The notes under the pieces: generated by a model
The model's database searches: none
What the model was told of the DNA's origin: nothing
Seen by the model: only the letters and a program-made list of their open reading frames with translations
In this document: piece by piece, positions 43,808-54,644 of the stretch
Layout: every line of letters starts with the position of its first letter
Position numbering within the stretch: position 1 is the first letter of the stretch
Position numbers and translations under genes: made by a program
Assembly: GCA_029844215.1 (NCBI GenBank)
Contig: CM056725.1
Span: 53,915,609 to 53,979,608 of the forward strand
DNA from: Przewalskia tangutica
Lineage: Eukaryota > Streptophyta > Magnoliopsida > Solanales > Solanaceae
Length of the DNA: 64,000 nt
Reading direction: 5' to 3'

Positions 43808-46096
43808 TGTTATACCTCGTATTTCCAGTATGTACGTAAGTGGAATACGCACAAAAAGTCTAGCCTTAAAGTTTAGGCAAAACGCTTTTTTTAGGCACAA
43901 CTCACAAAACGATAGTTTTCCGACAAACGCTTCCACATTTCCGTAGGTAAATTCCGCCATGCCATTTCTAATTTTGGATTTTTCCGAGAGACGAAACATT
44001 TTGACTAACGGAGGGCGACACTTGTCACCCTCCAATTGATGGATTTGAAATCGCCCATTTGGACGATTCGGGCTGTGAGAGCACGCTTGTGCTCAGGCAC
44101 AAGTCAAGAGTTGGTAGGATATTTGTGTATAGTTAATCCTCACCCTACACTTGCCTTGCACTTGTCTAAATTCGCCATTGGTTGGCTACTTCTGACCTAT
44201 AAATACCCCTTAAGATGAATAGCTTCATCCACAAATTACTTTCCAAGTCTTGAAAATCCTCCTTCTCCCTTGTTAGCCATTTCGCCCAAGCCCTCTTCCC
44301 TCTAGCCTAAGTGGCCCTCGCCGAATACCCCTAGCCTAGCCAAAATCTACCCTCCTCCTCGGGAGAAAAGTTACCTTCTTGTATCGTTATAATGCCCAAA
44401 ATACTCCTAGCCCAAATACCTTAGTACTTAGTAGAAGTCAGGAAGAACTTCTAAGGTTCTGAGCATACAACTTAGAGCAAAACCTTGCTCAGCGCGACTT
44501 TTCTAGGATATTATGGGCTTACCGAGGTAATAATCCTAACCCTCTTTGTATTAGAGAATGCATACTGTAGAAGTATAAGAAATTGTATTAATCACTTGTA
44601 AGGGTTTAAAAGAAGAATAATCAAATCAGATTTACATAGATCGCTTCACAGAGACTTATATAGCTCACCTGCAGGAAGTGCTGCCCGACTTACCAGAGAA
44701 TTATGAACCTCTGCTTAGAATGACCTTCGCAGTAGTCTTGATAGATATCCGTGACTATTATAGGTCGATTTCTCTCGCGCATTTACATATTCAACTTCCA
44801 GTGGTTTTCACGGTATGTATGTGATTCTTCCTAAAGCATGATATTTTACAATATATATAGTACTAGACGCATACGTGTTAACTAAAATATAACTACGCAA
44901 TGTCTTGACTTAAGCCCGACAATACTTACAGAATGCCTCACGCTTAAGCTCGAATAATAAAGATCCAAAGCATTTTTAAAGAATACCGAATCTTTTTTAA
45001 TGTACAAGACTAATTGGTTTTAAATGTGTTTAAGAGTTATACTAGCTTTACGGGAAGTAAGTATAACCACTTAAGATTGACAAAAGAAACAAGTTTGCCT
45101 ATGTGTTTTTAATGCACTTATATCAGGAAAAGAATAATAAGATGGTTTGATAAGTAGACATGATACGATGCTACGTGTTAGCATCTGTAACGCTTGTATA
45201 AAGTAGCATCCTTGTTGTGCTTATGTTGTTTAAAGATAAGTTGTTATGTTAGTATACTATCACCACCTCGAGATGACACCGGGGTTGTCGCCCGACGCGG
45301 GTAGACTCAGCGGTCCGGGGACCATGATTCGAGAATACCTCACGCGTCCAGGGGGCGCGCGAGCTACGAGTTCCGTGTTAGTATGCGGGTTATGCCTCAC
45401 GCGGTCTATGCGCCATGCGACAACGAGTCCAGATTTACGCCGAGGAGTAGCTACCGACGCGGGTTATACCTCGCGCCCACGCGAGCTGGCCATGCGACCG
45501 GAGTTCAGATTAGGCTCAGAACGATGATACGGGCGAGTGGCCCCTGCTTTCATCATTCGCAGCTCAGACAAGACCTATTACGCTACCTATTGTTGCTCTT
45601 GTTTCAGGATGCACTACGCATGCTTCTGGTTGTTTCACACACATTTGTAAACCGTTTTTAAAATGATATGTTTTCATTTAAGTACTTTACGCTTTCGCAT
45701 ACTGTACTCGTGATCGACTCTTTCCGGCCGCGCTCATGCCGCAGGTGGCAAGGTGTGCTAGATCCGCATCCTTAGATCTCTACGTTGGCGCCGAGCTCCA
45801 TCTCTTCCGAGGCTCTACTTTTGCATGATCTCCCGTCAGAGATAGTTTTGTACATAGGTATGGCGGCCCCGTCCCGCCATAGTTGTATATTTCAGAGTGT
45901 CCAGAGTCATGTTGTGATGTCTGATGTAATCGCTAAACCATGATTATATATATATATGCCGAAAGGCGATGTTTTCTCACATAAATCGTGTCTTATTTTA
46001 TAAATTGTTTCATGTCTTGCTTTATATTTCACGACACTCGATGAATGACTACTGGGTGCCCCTTAGTGCACTACCACGCCCCTAACGGTCGTGACA
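43808..46096 (+). repeat. E 3' LTR
   Basis: It is 2289 bp and collinear with 36700-39024, ending GGTCGTGACA. It has a TATA box at 44197-44205, direct repeats at about 45324-45515 and the hairpin at 45859-45881. Differences from the 5' LTR are mostly indels of one to three bases. Confidence 0.92.
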
Positions 46097-46101
46097 ACAA
46101 G
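46097..46101. repeat. Target-site duplication of E, right copy
   Basis: ACAAG is identical to 36695-36699. D's RNase H reading resumes from here. Confidence 0.9.
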
Positions 46102-46330
46102 AGCTCTCCTATATCTTCGTGACAGAGGCAATCAATTTCATGGCAGAGACAGAAGTTAGAGTTACTCAAGGATTGTGATATCGATATCCTATACTACCCG
46201 GGGAAAGCGAGACTGCCATGCATGCTCTTAGTCGTGATATACGGGTAGTTCATCGATGGGCAGCAGACAGATGTGACGCGTCCGTGAGATTTATCACCAA
46301 TGAGCCGAGGTGTTCGATTATTTGTTTCAA
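46102..46330 (+). pseudogene. Element D pol, piece 4: end of RNase H
   Basis: Immediately after E the plus strand gives Leu-Glu-Leu-Leu-Lys-Asp-Cys-Asp-Ile-Asp-Ile-Leu-Tyr-Tyr-Pro-Gly-Lys-Ala, the closing segment of gypsy RNase H, then a linker with Leu-Val-Val. It continues piece 3 in strand, order and family. B and E have Tyr where this reads Cys. Confidence 0.85.
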
Positions 46331-47290
46331 GGTTAATGGAGTTTAGATCCGGTAGGTTATGTGTAAACGGGCGACAGATGAGGATCCAGCATGATACAAG
46401 ATCAAGATACGAATCTTCGGTATGAGAGAGTTTATTTGATGTAGGTCACGGGTGCCAGGATTCGAGGCGTATAGTGTGCTCCGATGTTGCAGACTCACAA
46501 CAGATTCTCGGCGAGGCACACAAGACTGCTAATCTATTCATCCGTGGTCGACTAAGATGATCATGACCTCGGATGTACGTACGGTAAGATGACCAAAAGT
46601 GACATACGAGTTTGTTGCTTAGTGTCCGAAAGTTAGTAGCAGGTCGGTGGAACACCGTAAGCCCCGGCTACTACAGCGCTTCAGATCCCGACTTAGAAAT
46701 GCGAGGTGATTAATATGGATCGTTACAGGTCGCATCGCACTTATGGCGCGACTTACGAGTTATGGTAAACAGTCGACGACATCACCATTTTCTTCCGATC
46801 GTGACCACTTACTCTACCGAGGATTATACTAGATTATATATAGCGAGATAGTGAGATCGCACGGTTCCTACATTTATGACGTCGCATGACGAGCTCAATT
46901 ACTGATAACTTCAAGGTTTTCCAGGGTTAGGGACAGCAGTCTCAAGCAGCATTACACCCTCGCATCGATTTAAAAGGCAGAGTATACTATCCAGCACTTC
47001 GAGGATATGTCAGGCCCGTGTTATTGATTTCAGGTAGCCGAGGATCACTTGCCTCTTGTTGAGTTTGCTTATAACAACAGCCTACCATTCTTGCATTCGC
47101 ACGACGCCATACGCAGGTTTTGTATGGCGAAGCGAGGTCGCCGATTGGTTGGTTCGACGCGGCGCAGGTACAATTAGTGGCCTGCACTTGATTCGTAAGG
47201 TCGGATAAGTGGAAGCTTATCCGAGAGTCCGTTAGCGTACCGTAGTCGGAAGTCTTGGCAGATAAACGACGCCGACGCTGGAGTTCGTGT
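46331..47290 (+). pseudogene. Element D integrase, ending early
   Basis: Ser-Thr-Lys-Met and His-Asp near 46545-46570 mark the zinc-binding region. The core follows with damaged Met-Asp and Phe-Leu-Pro segments, and Val-Glu-Phe-Ala-Tyr-Asn-Asn-Ser (47059-47082), Thr-Pro-Tyr, Ile-Gly-Trp-Phe-Asp-Ala (about 47140-47160) and Asp-Lys-Arg-Arg. At about 47290 the sequence changes directly to the 3' non-coding tract. The integrase tail and chromodomain seen in B and E are absent, roughly 0.4 kb less than E. Confidence 0.8.
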
Positions 47291-47425
47291 CGACGCTTTA
47301 GTATAAGTGTTATTACGTGGCCACGCGTGGCATTATTGGTGCGTAGGGGTTGTAAAGGGAGACTATGTCGCCATCTATAAGATTGACTCCAAAAGAACAT
47401 TCTGGACGAATGTTTCTGGGAAGAA
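47291..47425 (+). other. D 3' tract, inverted repeat and polypurine region
   Basis: The tract shares GGCCACGCGTGGCATT-type sequence with E, and a GACTATGTCGCC...GATTGACTC stretch with F. GAACATTC/GAATGTTT arms at 47395-47415 and the purine run GGGAAGAA precede the LTR at 47426. Confidence 0.78.
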
Positions 47426-48634
47426 TGTTACACCCCATAATTCCGTGATACGTATAAGAACGCACGTAAGAACTCAAAATGTTAAGGAATCGAGACTAGT
47501 AAAAATTTATCTAATTATAGAAATGTCGAAACGAAATATTATGACGAGCTGGAGGGTGACACGTGTCACCCCCTTAGTTGGTCTTCGACGAAATGGACAT
47601 GGATTAAATGGTCATTTGACCAATGTTAAGACGATCAAGTCTTGCAAAAGACTGAGCTTGATATTGCTGACTAAGTCCAAGCGGCCACTTGGCTAGATTT
47701 TTAAGTGAATTCGATCCAAGCCACCCAATCAGGTTAATCTGACCCTCCATAGTATTATTTAAGCATACTAGTAGCAAGACAAGACTATTTTTACACTTAG
47801 AAAAATTTCAAGAAGTTTGTGCTTCACTATGTCGCTTTCTGCCTCGAGAGGGTTTCAAGGAGGAAATTTTTGTTTGTTGTTCAATAATCTCCATACTTTA
47901 AACCAAGGTTCCTAAGAGTATTGTAAGGGTATCTCAACAGAAAGATCCCTAAAAGTGTCGCTTTCGTGATTAGTCGCAAGGTGAAAACCTAAGTCGCTTA
48001 CAGTTTGGACTGGAAAGTAAAGGAAAGTTGTTTCAGGATCTTCTAATGGCTTCAAGTGGCGGATCGAGGTCAAAGAGAGGCTCTAAGTTTCTAGAGCGAC
48101 TTCGATCTTCAAGTCGATTAAGGTCGAAGGTAACAATCTTGTTCTCTTAAGTGTTATAAGATTACATATTGTCAGAGCCTTACATTTTTTAACTAGATAA
48201 GATATATTTATTAAGGATTGATAAGAGTTGTGTATATTGAAGTCTAAGTTCGAAATGACCTTGTTAGCCATTTGAAATTGAAATACAATTTGGTCGGCAT
48301 TTAGAATCGCCGCATGTTATCTATTTCAAGATTGTAGTAGTTATAATCGATCATGCTTGATAACATGTTAGACTAAACAAAGTGGATTGAAAAAGAATTG
48401 GAAAAGACTTTGTATTGTTGCACCAATGGCCGAGAATGACATTGTATTTTAGACTAGTTGATATCAATTGTGGGGCAGAATTTACACGCCCTATTAGGCG
48501 GTAATCCCCTATTGTTAACTACATTGTCGAGCCTTAAACGTGGCATGTTTGGTTATTGAATCTCGCCTTGAAAAAGGTGAAAAGGTATGAGAAACAAAGG
48601 AAGTCATCCGATTTTCCGTAGAATTTAGTGACTT
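47426..48634 (+). repeat. D 3' LTR, part 1
   Basis: It starts TGTTACACCCC and aligns with the first 1.2 kb of F's LTR. The palindrome GGGTGACACGTGTCACCC is intact near 47553-47570. The mid-LTR inverted repeat near 48480 has lost bases. It is cut at 48635 by G right after GTAGAATTTAGTGACT. The rest is expected beyond the window's right edge. Confidence 0.83.
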
Positions 48635-50422
48635 TGTTTTACACCTAAGTACATGCATAAGTATACGAGAATAGACGCGAGAACACAAAACTTGAAAATC
48701 GTAATGAAGTTAATTGTTTTTCAAGGAAAATCTTTCGAACGCTTAAAGGAAAAATATTCGCTGATGAGAATTAGATTCTCAAAATGCATTATTTGAAGAG
48801 TATGAAACTTATTAACATTATGTAAATTTATTATTACAGATTTTGTCAAGTGGGGCCCACCCAAGAAATTTTACGTTTTTGTGGGCCCACGAGGGTTACG
48901 GAATTTTATGGACGAATGGGAGGGCGACACGTGACACCCCCACATGGTCTTGGACGAAATTAAGACAAGGGAAAATGGTCATCGACTATCAGGGATGAAC
49001 AAGTCTTCAAAGCCGAGAAAGTCGACCACGCCAACTTGTCCACTCGCTAATTATTTAATGCCTTCATCCTAGCCTCACATTTGTTATAATCTAAGCCTCC
49101 ATCAGGTTATATATATACACTACACTAGTGCAAGACTTGTCTTCAACACTTAGAAAAATTAGAGAAATCTTGTTCTTCACATAGGAGCTCTCGGGTTCAC
49201 CCTTGTCCCACACAAAAAAATTGCAATTTTGGTTCTTTATTCACAAGACTTTAACCCAAGGTCCCTAAGGGTATTTTAAGGATATCTCAATAGAAAGATT
49301 TCGGAAAAACGACGTTTTCACGTTAGTCGCAAGGCGAAAACCTAAGTCGTTTTCATAGTTTTGGATTTGAAATGGAAGAGAAGTTGCCTGTGAATATCTA
49401 AAGGCTTCAAATAGAGGATTGGAGCGTAAAGGAAAGGAGCTAAGAATTGCTAAGGAGCGACTTTGAATCTTGGAATTTTTAAGGGCTTATAAAGATAACA
49501 ATCTTGTCGTTTTAGCAATTAAGGTTACTTATGGTCAGAAGCTATGGATATTAGCAAGAATGAGGTATATATTACGAAGTTTGATAAGTGTTATGGATAT
49601 CGGGAACCCTAATCCCAAAGTCGCATGATTAACCCTAAGATTGTAATTCAAATCGTTATTAGTTTTAGTCGTCGCTGTTGTTAAAGAAAGGATTATAGTT
49701 GTTTGAATTGTTTGCGATTATATAACATGCTCGACGACATTATGGATTGAAAGGAATCGGAAAGAAATAGATGTTGTTGTTGTCCTTGATATTGCCGAAT
49801 ATTGCCTGGCGTTATCGATTGTTTTGTATTATTGTGGCAGAATTTTACACGCCCTATTAAGGCGTGTAATCCCTTTGAATTGTTGGATTGTCAGACCTTA
49901 AACGTGGTATGTTGGTTATCGATTATCGCCTTGAAAAGGTGGAAAAGTATGTAGAAACAAAGCGAGGCGCCCGATTTTCCGTAGAATAAGAGACCGTGAT
50001 ACTTAGTATGATTCTACGTTAAAAGCTAGGAATTGATAGACATGTTATGATTAATATAGTCAAGTACTACGAGTAGCGATTCTCGAAGCGGTGGAAAAGC
50101 CAGCAAGGATAAAGTACTGGAGCATTTTGCAACTTGTCACTAGTCGTCATGGCGTATGTGAACCTCTTCTTTCTTTGGCACGATCTCACGTATTTAAATA
50201 TCCATGTGATAGTATTTCATGATTTCTTCTACTCTGTGGTTACAGTATTCACGTTGTCGACTCTAAGTTAAAAGTATGTTTAAATTGTTCTAAGTCCTTA
50301 CCAAGTCTTATGGAGACGCTGTAAGAATGGTTAGGAAGTTATGAGATTTGATTTAAAGCTACGTGTCTTGATTTATTTAAAGTAAGCAAGTTGATTTTAT
50401 GTTTAAAATGACTTGAATTTAT
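48635..50422 (+). repeat. LTR G, 5' part
   Basis: A plus-strand LTR beginning TGTTTTACACC. It is related to D/F and, on the opposite strand, to J. It has a GAGGGCGACACGTGACACCC box near 48920-48940, a TATATATATA box near 49107-49120 and the mid-LTR inverted repeat at 49845-49869. It breaks off at 50422, where LTR fragment H starts. Its promoter half is complete. No internal region is seen. Confidence 0.75.
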
Positions 50423-50480
50423 GTTATACCAGATTTCCAAAGTACGACGCAGGGCGCACGCAAAAGTTTTTAGCCTTAAG
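50423..50480 (+). repeat. LTR fragment H (58 bp, E type)
   Basis: TGTTATACCAGATTTCC to TTTAGCCTTAAG matches the first 60 bp of E's LTR. It is followed abruptly by minus-strand LTR I. The expected continuation (AAAGTTTAGG...) is not found after I, so this is not a simple nested insertion as far as the window shows. Confidence 0.7.
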
Positions 50481-51073
50481 TGTCACGACCAACCGGTTCG
50501 TGGATCGTGCCTTACCCGCACCCTAGTGATACAACATCGTAGAAAAATCATGGAAATAAAACATAAACATGAAACAAGAGACATGATAAATAAACAAAGC
50601 AACTAAAACACTTGCCTTCGATTATATATACATAAAAACCCGAACAATTATCCTTTACAAACTCGCCACAACAAGATTACATGCACTTAAGAAGGATAAT
50701 AACTATGACGGACAGGGCCCCGCCATACCCCGAATGTACAAGAACCTGCTGCACTGTGGTAACATACCAAAAGATAAGCTCAAGAAACGGCTTCCTAACA
50801 CGCTGAATCGTGATCCTATGAGCGAGGATCCACAACCGATGCATTTACTCGCGGTATTTAACGCAGCCTCAAGCGAGGTCAAGATAACAGTACTAAGTAT
50901 GGAAACTAAAATATCAGAATGAAATCATGACAACTATATCAAACAGAGACATGTATGATAACCAAACTACGCTACAACATAAAAGTAGTCATGTCAAGTC
51001 GTGGACTCACGCCTCAAAGTCATCCTCACGCCCGTGGAACTCCTTCCTCACCGCCAGCCTAGGTATAAATCGC

Positions 51074-51297
51074 TGGAATACGTGTCTCGCCCATCCCACG
51101 GGACTCGATAAAGAACCAGTGGAATACGTGTCTCGCCCATCCCACGGGACTCGAGCAAAGAATCAAGTGGAATACGTGTCGCCCATCCTGGGACTCGATA
51201 AAGAATCGGGATACGTGTCTCGGCCCATCCCATGGACTCGATAAAGAATCACTGAATACGTGTCTCGCCTATCTCATGGGACTCGATAAAGAATCAC
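51074..51297 (-). repeat. LTR I minisatellite, five copies of about 46 bp
   Basis: Units read TGGAATACGTGTCTCGCCC, then ATCCCACGGGACTCGATAAAG on the plus strand. The first two are nearly identical; later ones have small deletions. It occupies the zone where A carries its GGCAAGTACGG modules. Confidence 0.88.
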
Positions 51298-52620
51298 TCA
51301 TAACAAATCAGCCGAATTCTCCATCGAGACGCCAGAGCACATAAATACAACACTTGCACAACAAAGGCTATCACCACAAGCATGTGCAAGTTCATCATAC
51401 TCATGGACTTATATTTTATTACAACAAATCCGGTTTTAACCCCAAAGTACCACATACATTAATTCTTTCAAAAGATCCATTTCTTTCACAAAAGTCACAC
51501 GATATCCGTAGTATGAAAATAGAGTGACTATCTTTTAAGTAAACTAAAACACTTCCTTTGTAAAATCAAGTAACGACATTATTTTCCAAACGCTCAAGTT
51601 TGCCTAATTTCAAATGCTCAAGTCTCTTATTTTAGAAAGGTTTCATAACTCATAGTTTTAATCTCTTTTAAAACAATCGAGTAACATAAGTCTTATGGTG
51701 AGCCGCTTATTCTTGTTTATAACAATCTTGTTACAATTAACATGATCTAGGAAATGTAATACAATTTTGTCTTATCTTAGCTTCTACGCAGATGGAGGTT
51801 TCTACTGGTTTTAATAACAATTAGTCAATACATCTCCTTTTATTAACGCTGCAATGGTTTGTTCGATACTTATTCTCATTTCAAATCAAGAATACATTAT
51901 TCTTTAAAGCCAAGTACTCATTTCTCACGAACGAGGTTTCACAACTTTTTAACAAAATTCATAGTCCTTAACATTTCATAAAACGCCATTTATAAGTTAA
52001 GTCTCTTATCTTCAAGACAACAACAAGTATTCTTTAGAACCCAAAGAACTTACTCTTTTCAAAACAAGTAACCTATACTTAAAATCAAGTTACTTCTCTT
52101 TCCAAAACAAGTCGTTATAAGTCAAGTCTCTTATCTTTCAAGATCAAGTCTCTAACTTTCAAAATTAATAAACCATTCTTTACCTACATGTAGTCGTTAT
52201 AACTAACTTCCCATAAAGCTATTATAACACCCTATGTTTTGAACCAACCAAACTCATTTAGCACATGTGACGCTCACCGCATTTACATAGTTTACAAATC
52301 ATCATGCTAGAAAGGATAGAAGAGGTTCACATACCTCGCGACGACATCGACAAATAGCAAAACGCTCCAAGTACTTCAACCCGCTGCTACTCCTAAGCCA
52401 AGTAGATCACGCCACACGAGTACTCCACTCCTAAAACTGGCCATAGTACTTTTATCAAACCTTTCTACCATCAAGACTTATACCAATAAAAAGCCCTCTA
52501 ATTCTACTGAAATTTCTAAAGACTTCCGCTTTTACTCACTTTTCCATCTTTCTCCAAGGTCCGATAACCGTAATATATATACCATATATATATAAGGCGA
52601 ATAATTAAACAACATAAAGA

Positions 52621-52785
52621 AGGGATTACACGCCCAAACGGAACGCTGTTTACTATCACGCCCATAACAACAATAAGTAAAAGAAGGATTACACGCCCAA
52701 CCGTAACGCGTTTACTATCACGCCTTCATAACAATACAATAATTAAAAAGTGGATCACACGCCCAAACGGAACGCGATTGAAAAT
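52621..52785 (-). repeat. LTR I second tandem repeat, three copies of about 64 bp
   Basis: Units share GGATTACACGCCC, AACGGAACGCG and TTTACTATCACGCC. The unit overlaps the ACACGCC half of the mid-LTR inverted repeat, so one arm of that palindrome appears to have been amplified. Confidence 0.78.
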
Positions 52786-54083
52786 CTTCCTTAATGTAAA
52801 TGTAAATACAATCCAATGTAAATACCCAAAGTAAATACGGCCCAAAGTAAATAGCCTTAAGTCAGTCCAAGATTTCCACCTATATCGCCATAAAACGCCT
52901 ATCAACTTCTAGATCTCTTCAGAGAATATTCTAAATACAAGATTCCTTATTCTACGTAAAATTCGCAAGACCTCCCCTCCCGCAACCACATAAATCTCCT
53001 CTCTACTCTGCCCGCTACTGTGCCAACAACTCTGCCGGGTTACACGCTTAACCTGACGTGTACAACATCGCCCCATAAATATACTACAAGTCTATCAGAA
53101 TACACCCAATGTAAATACGCTTAATTCTATCAATCTTCTATCCTCATATAATATACTCAAGTATAATTACTACAACATGTAATATCCAATTACAACAGGG
53201 ACATAGATCATTACCTCGATAAGCCCAAAATTATCCAAGATATATGTCGATCCCGAGCAACGCTTAGCTCCAACTCCTTACGCCCAACCCGCCTCCAAGC
53301 GACCCTTAGAAGTTTCTTAACAACTTCTCTTAACACTTCAACCAAGCTAGGAAGATTTTTCTGTGGTTTCACTTCGACTATCGAATAAAGTAGTATTTCC
53401 TGCCCTAGTATTCAAATAACTTTGAAATACAACTAGTGATACTAGGCTAAGGTATTTGGGATTATACAACAATACACAAAGTATTTTCTACACAAGAGGG
53501 GGAGGACGAAAACTACAAAGGGAGTGAGTATTTGCTTTGGAAAGTATTCAAGTGTGGGATGAATTTTGTCTTCAACTTAAGGGGGTATTTATAGAGAATT
53601 CAAGGGTCAAGATTAATGCAAGTGGGTGGTCAAGATTGGGCCATGTGTGTATGGGTCCCACCACACCACATGGCCAACGATTTTGCTCTCCAAGTGGCAT
53701 GGCCATTTCGGCCAAGGACAAGTCACAGCCACTGTCCCACCAATTTCGCCCACACGGCCACTCATGGTGACACGGTCGCCCTTACTGCCCAAAATATTTG
53801 CCTTCCGAAATATCCAAAATACCAAAATCTCAAAACAAAGCTGGTTCTACAAAACCGTAGAATTTCTCAGGCCCCACGTGACCATTTCCAAAATAAAATC
53901 TCATAATTCTATTATAATCCAAGAAGTCCAAATACCAAACTGGGAATCCAATTCCATTAACGAACCTTTTTCCTTCACAAACCCAAAACTTTTCCGCGAA
54001 AAATCACACCTTTCTTTCTTTCCAAAATTTCTGCACTCGCATTTACGCCCTCACATACATACCATGGAACTACTGGTATAACA

Positions 54084-54644
54084 ATGCACTCGAATATACA
54101 TAACCATGACGACAAGCTCCTAACATTAGAGCTATCTCAAATGTCAACCAGATCCTAAGCTCATGATCCACAATCACAGACCTAAACTCGGACATTTAAC
54201 GCAAATTTCTCAAGGGGTCAAGATAACAAGTACCAATATGGAACTGAAAATAAGGTACAGAATAAATCATAATCAGATAAAAGAATGTGGGCAAGTATAA
54301 AGAAAGCGGTAAATACCGTATCCTACCATGTCATTTCCATCTCGTGAACTTAATCGCACCTTATTATCTTTTCCCATTTTTCCATAAAAGTATAGTCAAA
54401 TTCTTACGCATACGCTTAAGAAAACTCATCAAGTTCATAAACATATAACTTACGATCTTGATAACCTAATCCGTCACTTTACGGAGGAACGCCATACCGC
54501 CGACTCCAACTGGACGCGATGTAGTCACCTAAGTCCGCCATAAAGGTATAACGCCTACCAACTGGGACGCGATAAAATAACATAAGTCTGCCCATAAAGG
54601 TATAATGCATAAAAATAGAGGTTCATGATCAAAGCAGGTCCTCG
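54084..54644 (-). repeat. Orphan LTR fragment
   Basis: Part of an A/J-type minus-strand LTR without its TGTCACGACC end. TTTAACGCA and GGTCAAGATAACAAGTACCAA match the hairpin-proximal region of A. Two direct copies of a CATAAAGGTATAA module lie around 54535-54605. How it joined LTR I is not explained by a clean insertion. Confidence 0.6.

Larger units (their letters stand above)
36700..46096 (+). mobile_element. Element E: full-length gag-pol chromovirus
   Basis: E is the most complete element: LTRs at 36700-39024 (2325 bp) and 43808-46096 (2289 bp), primer-binding site, leader, gag, protease, RT, RNase H, integrase, chromodomain and polypurine tract, bounded by a perfect ACAAG duplication. 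Its domain order and chromodomain place it among chromoviruses, probably Tekay/Del. It resembles B in LTR and coding sequence. Every coding domain has frameshifts, so it cannot be called active from this sequence. Confidence 0.93.
401..48634 (+). mobile_element. Element D: oldest Ty3/gypsy element, split by three insertions
   Basis: D is the host of the nest. Its visible parts are 401-500, 8914-8961, 36519-36699, 46097-47425 and the 3' LTR from 47426. Together they give the RT/RNase H junction, RNase H, integrase, polypurine region and an LTR beginning TGTTACACCCC. F, A and E interrupt the RNase H region, and G interrupts the 3' LTR at 48635. The 5' LTR, gag and most of RT must lie left of the window. 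D's LTR and the tract before it match those of gag-only element F. Compared with B and E its integrase ends early and no chromodomain is visible. The piecewise continuity of the RNase H alignment is the main evidence. Confidence 0.8.
50481..54083 (-). repeat. LTR I, complete and without internal region
   Basis: Plus-strand ends are TGTCACGACC and GGTATAACA, giving 3603 bp, A-type. Neither primer-binding site nor polypurine tract flanks it, so it is LTR-only. TATTTATAG at 53586-53594 is the minus-strand TATA box. It holds a five-copy minisatellite (51074-51297) and three copies of another (52621-52785). Flanks CTTAAG and ATGCAC do not match, so the usual solo-LTR target duplication is missing. 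Confidence 0.82.

Noticed and set aside
36700..46096. Endogenous pararetrovirus or env-bearing retrovirus
   Set aside because: Integrase and chromodomain are present, LTRs and a target duplication frame it, and no movement-protein-like or envelope-like reading was seen.
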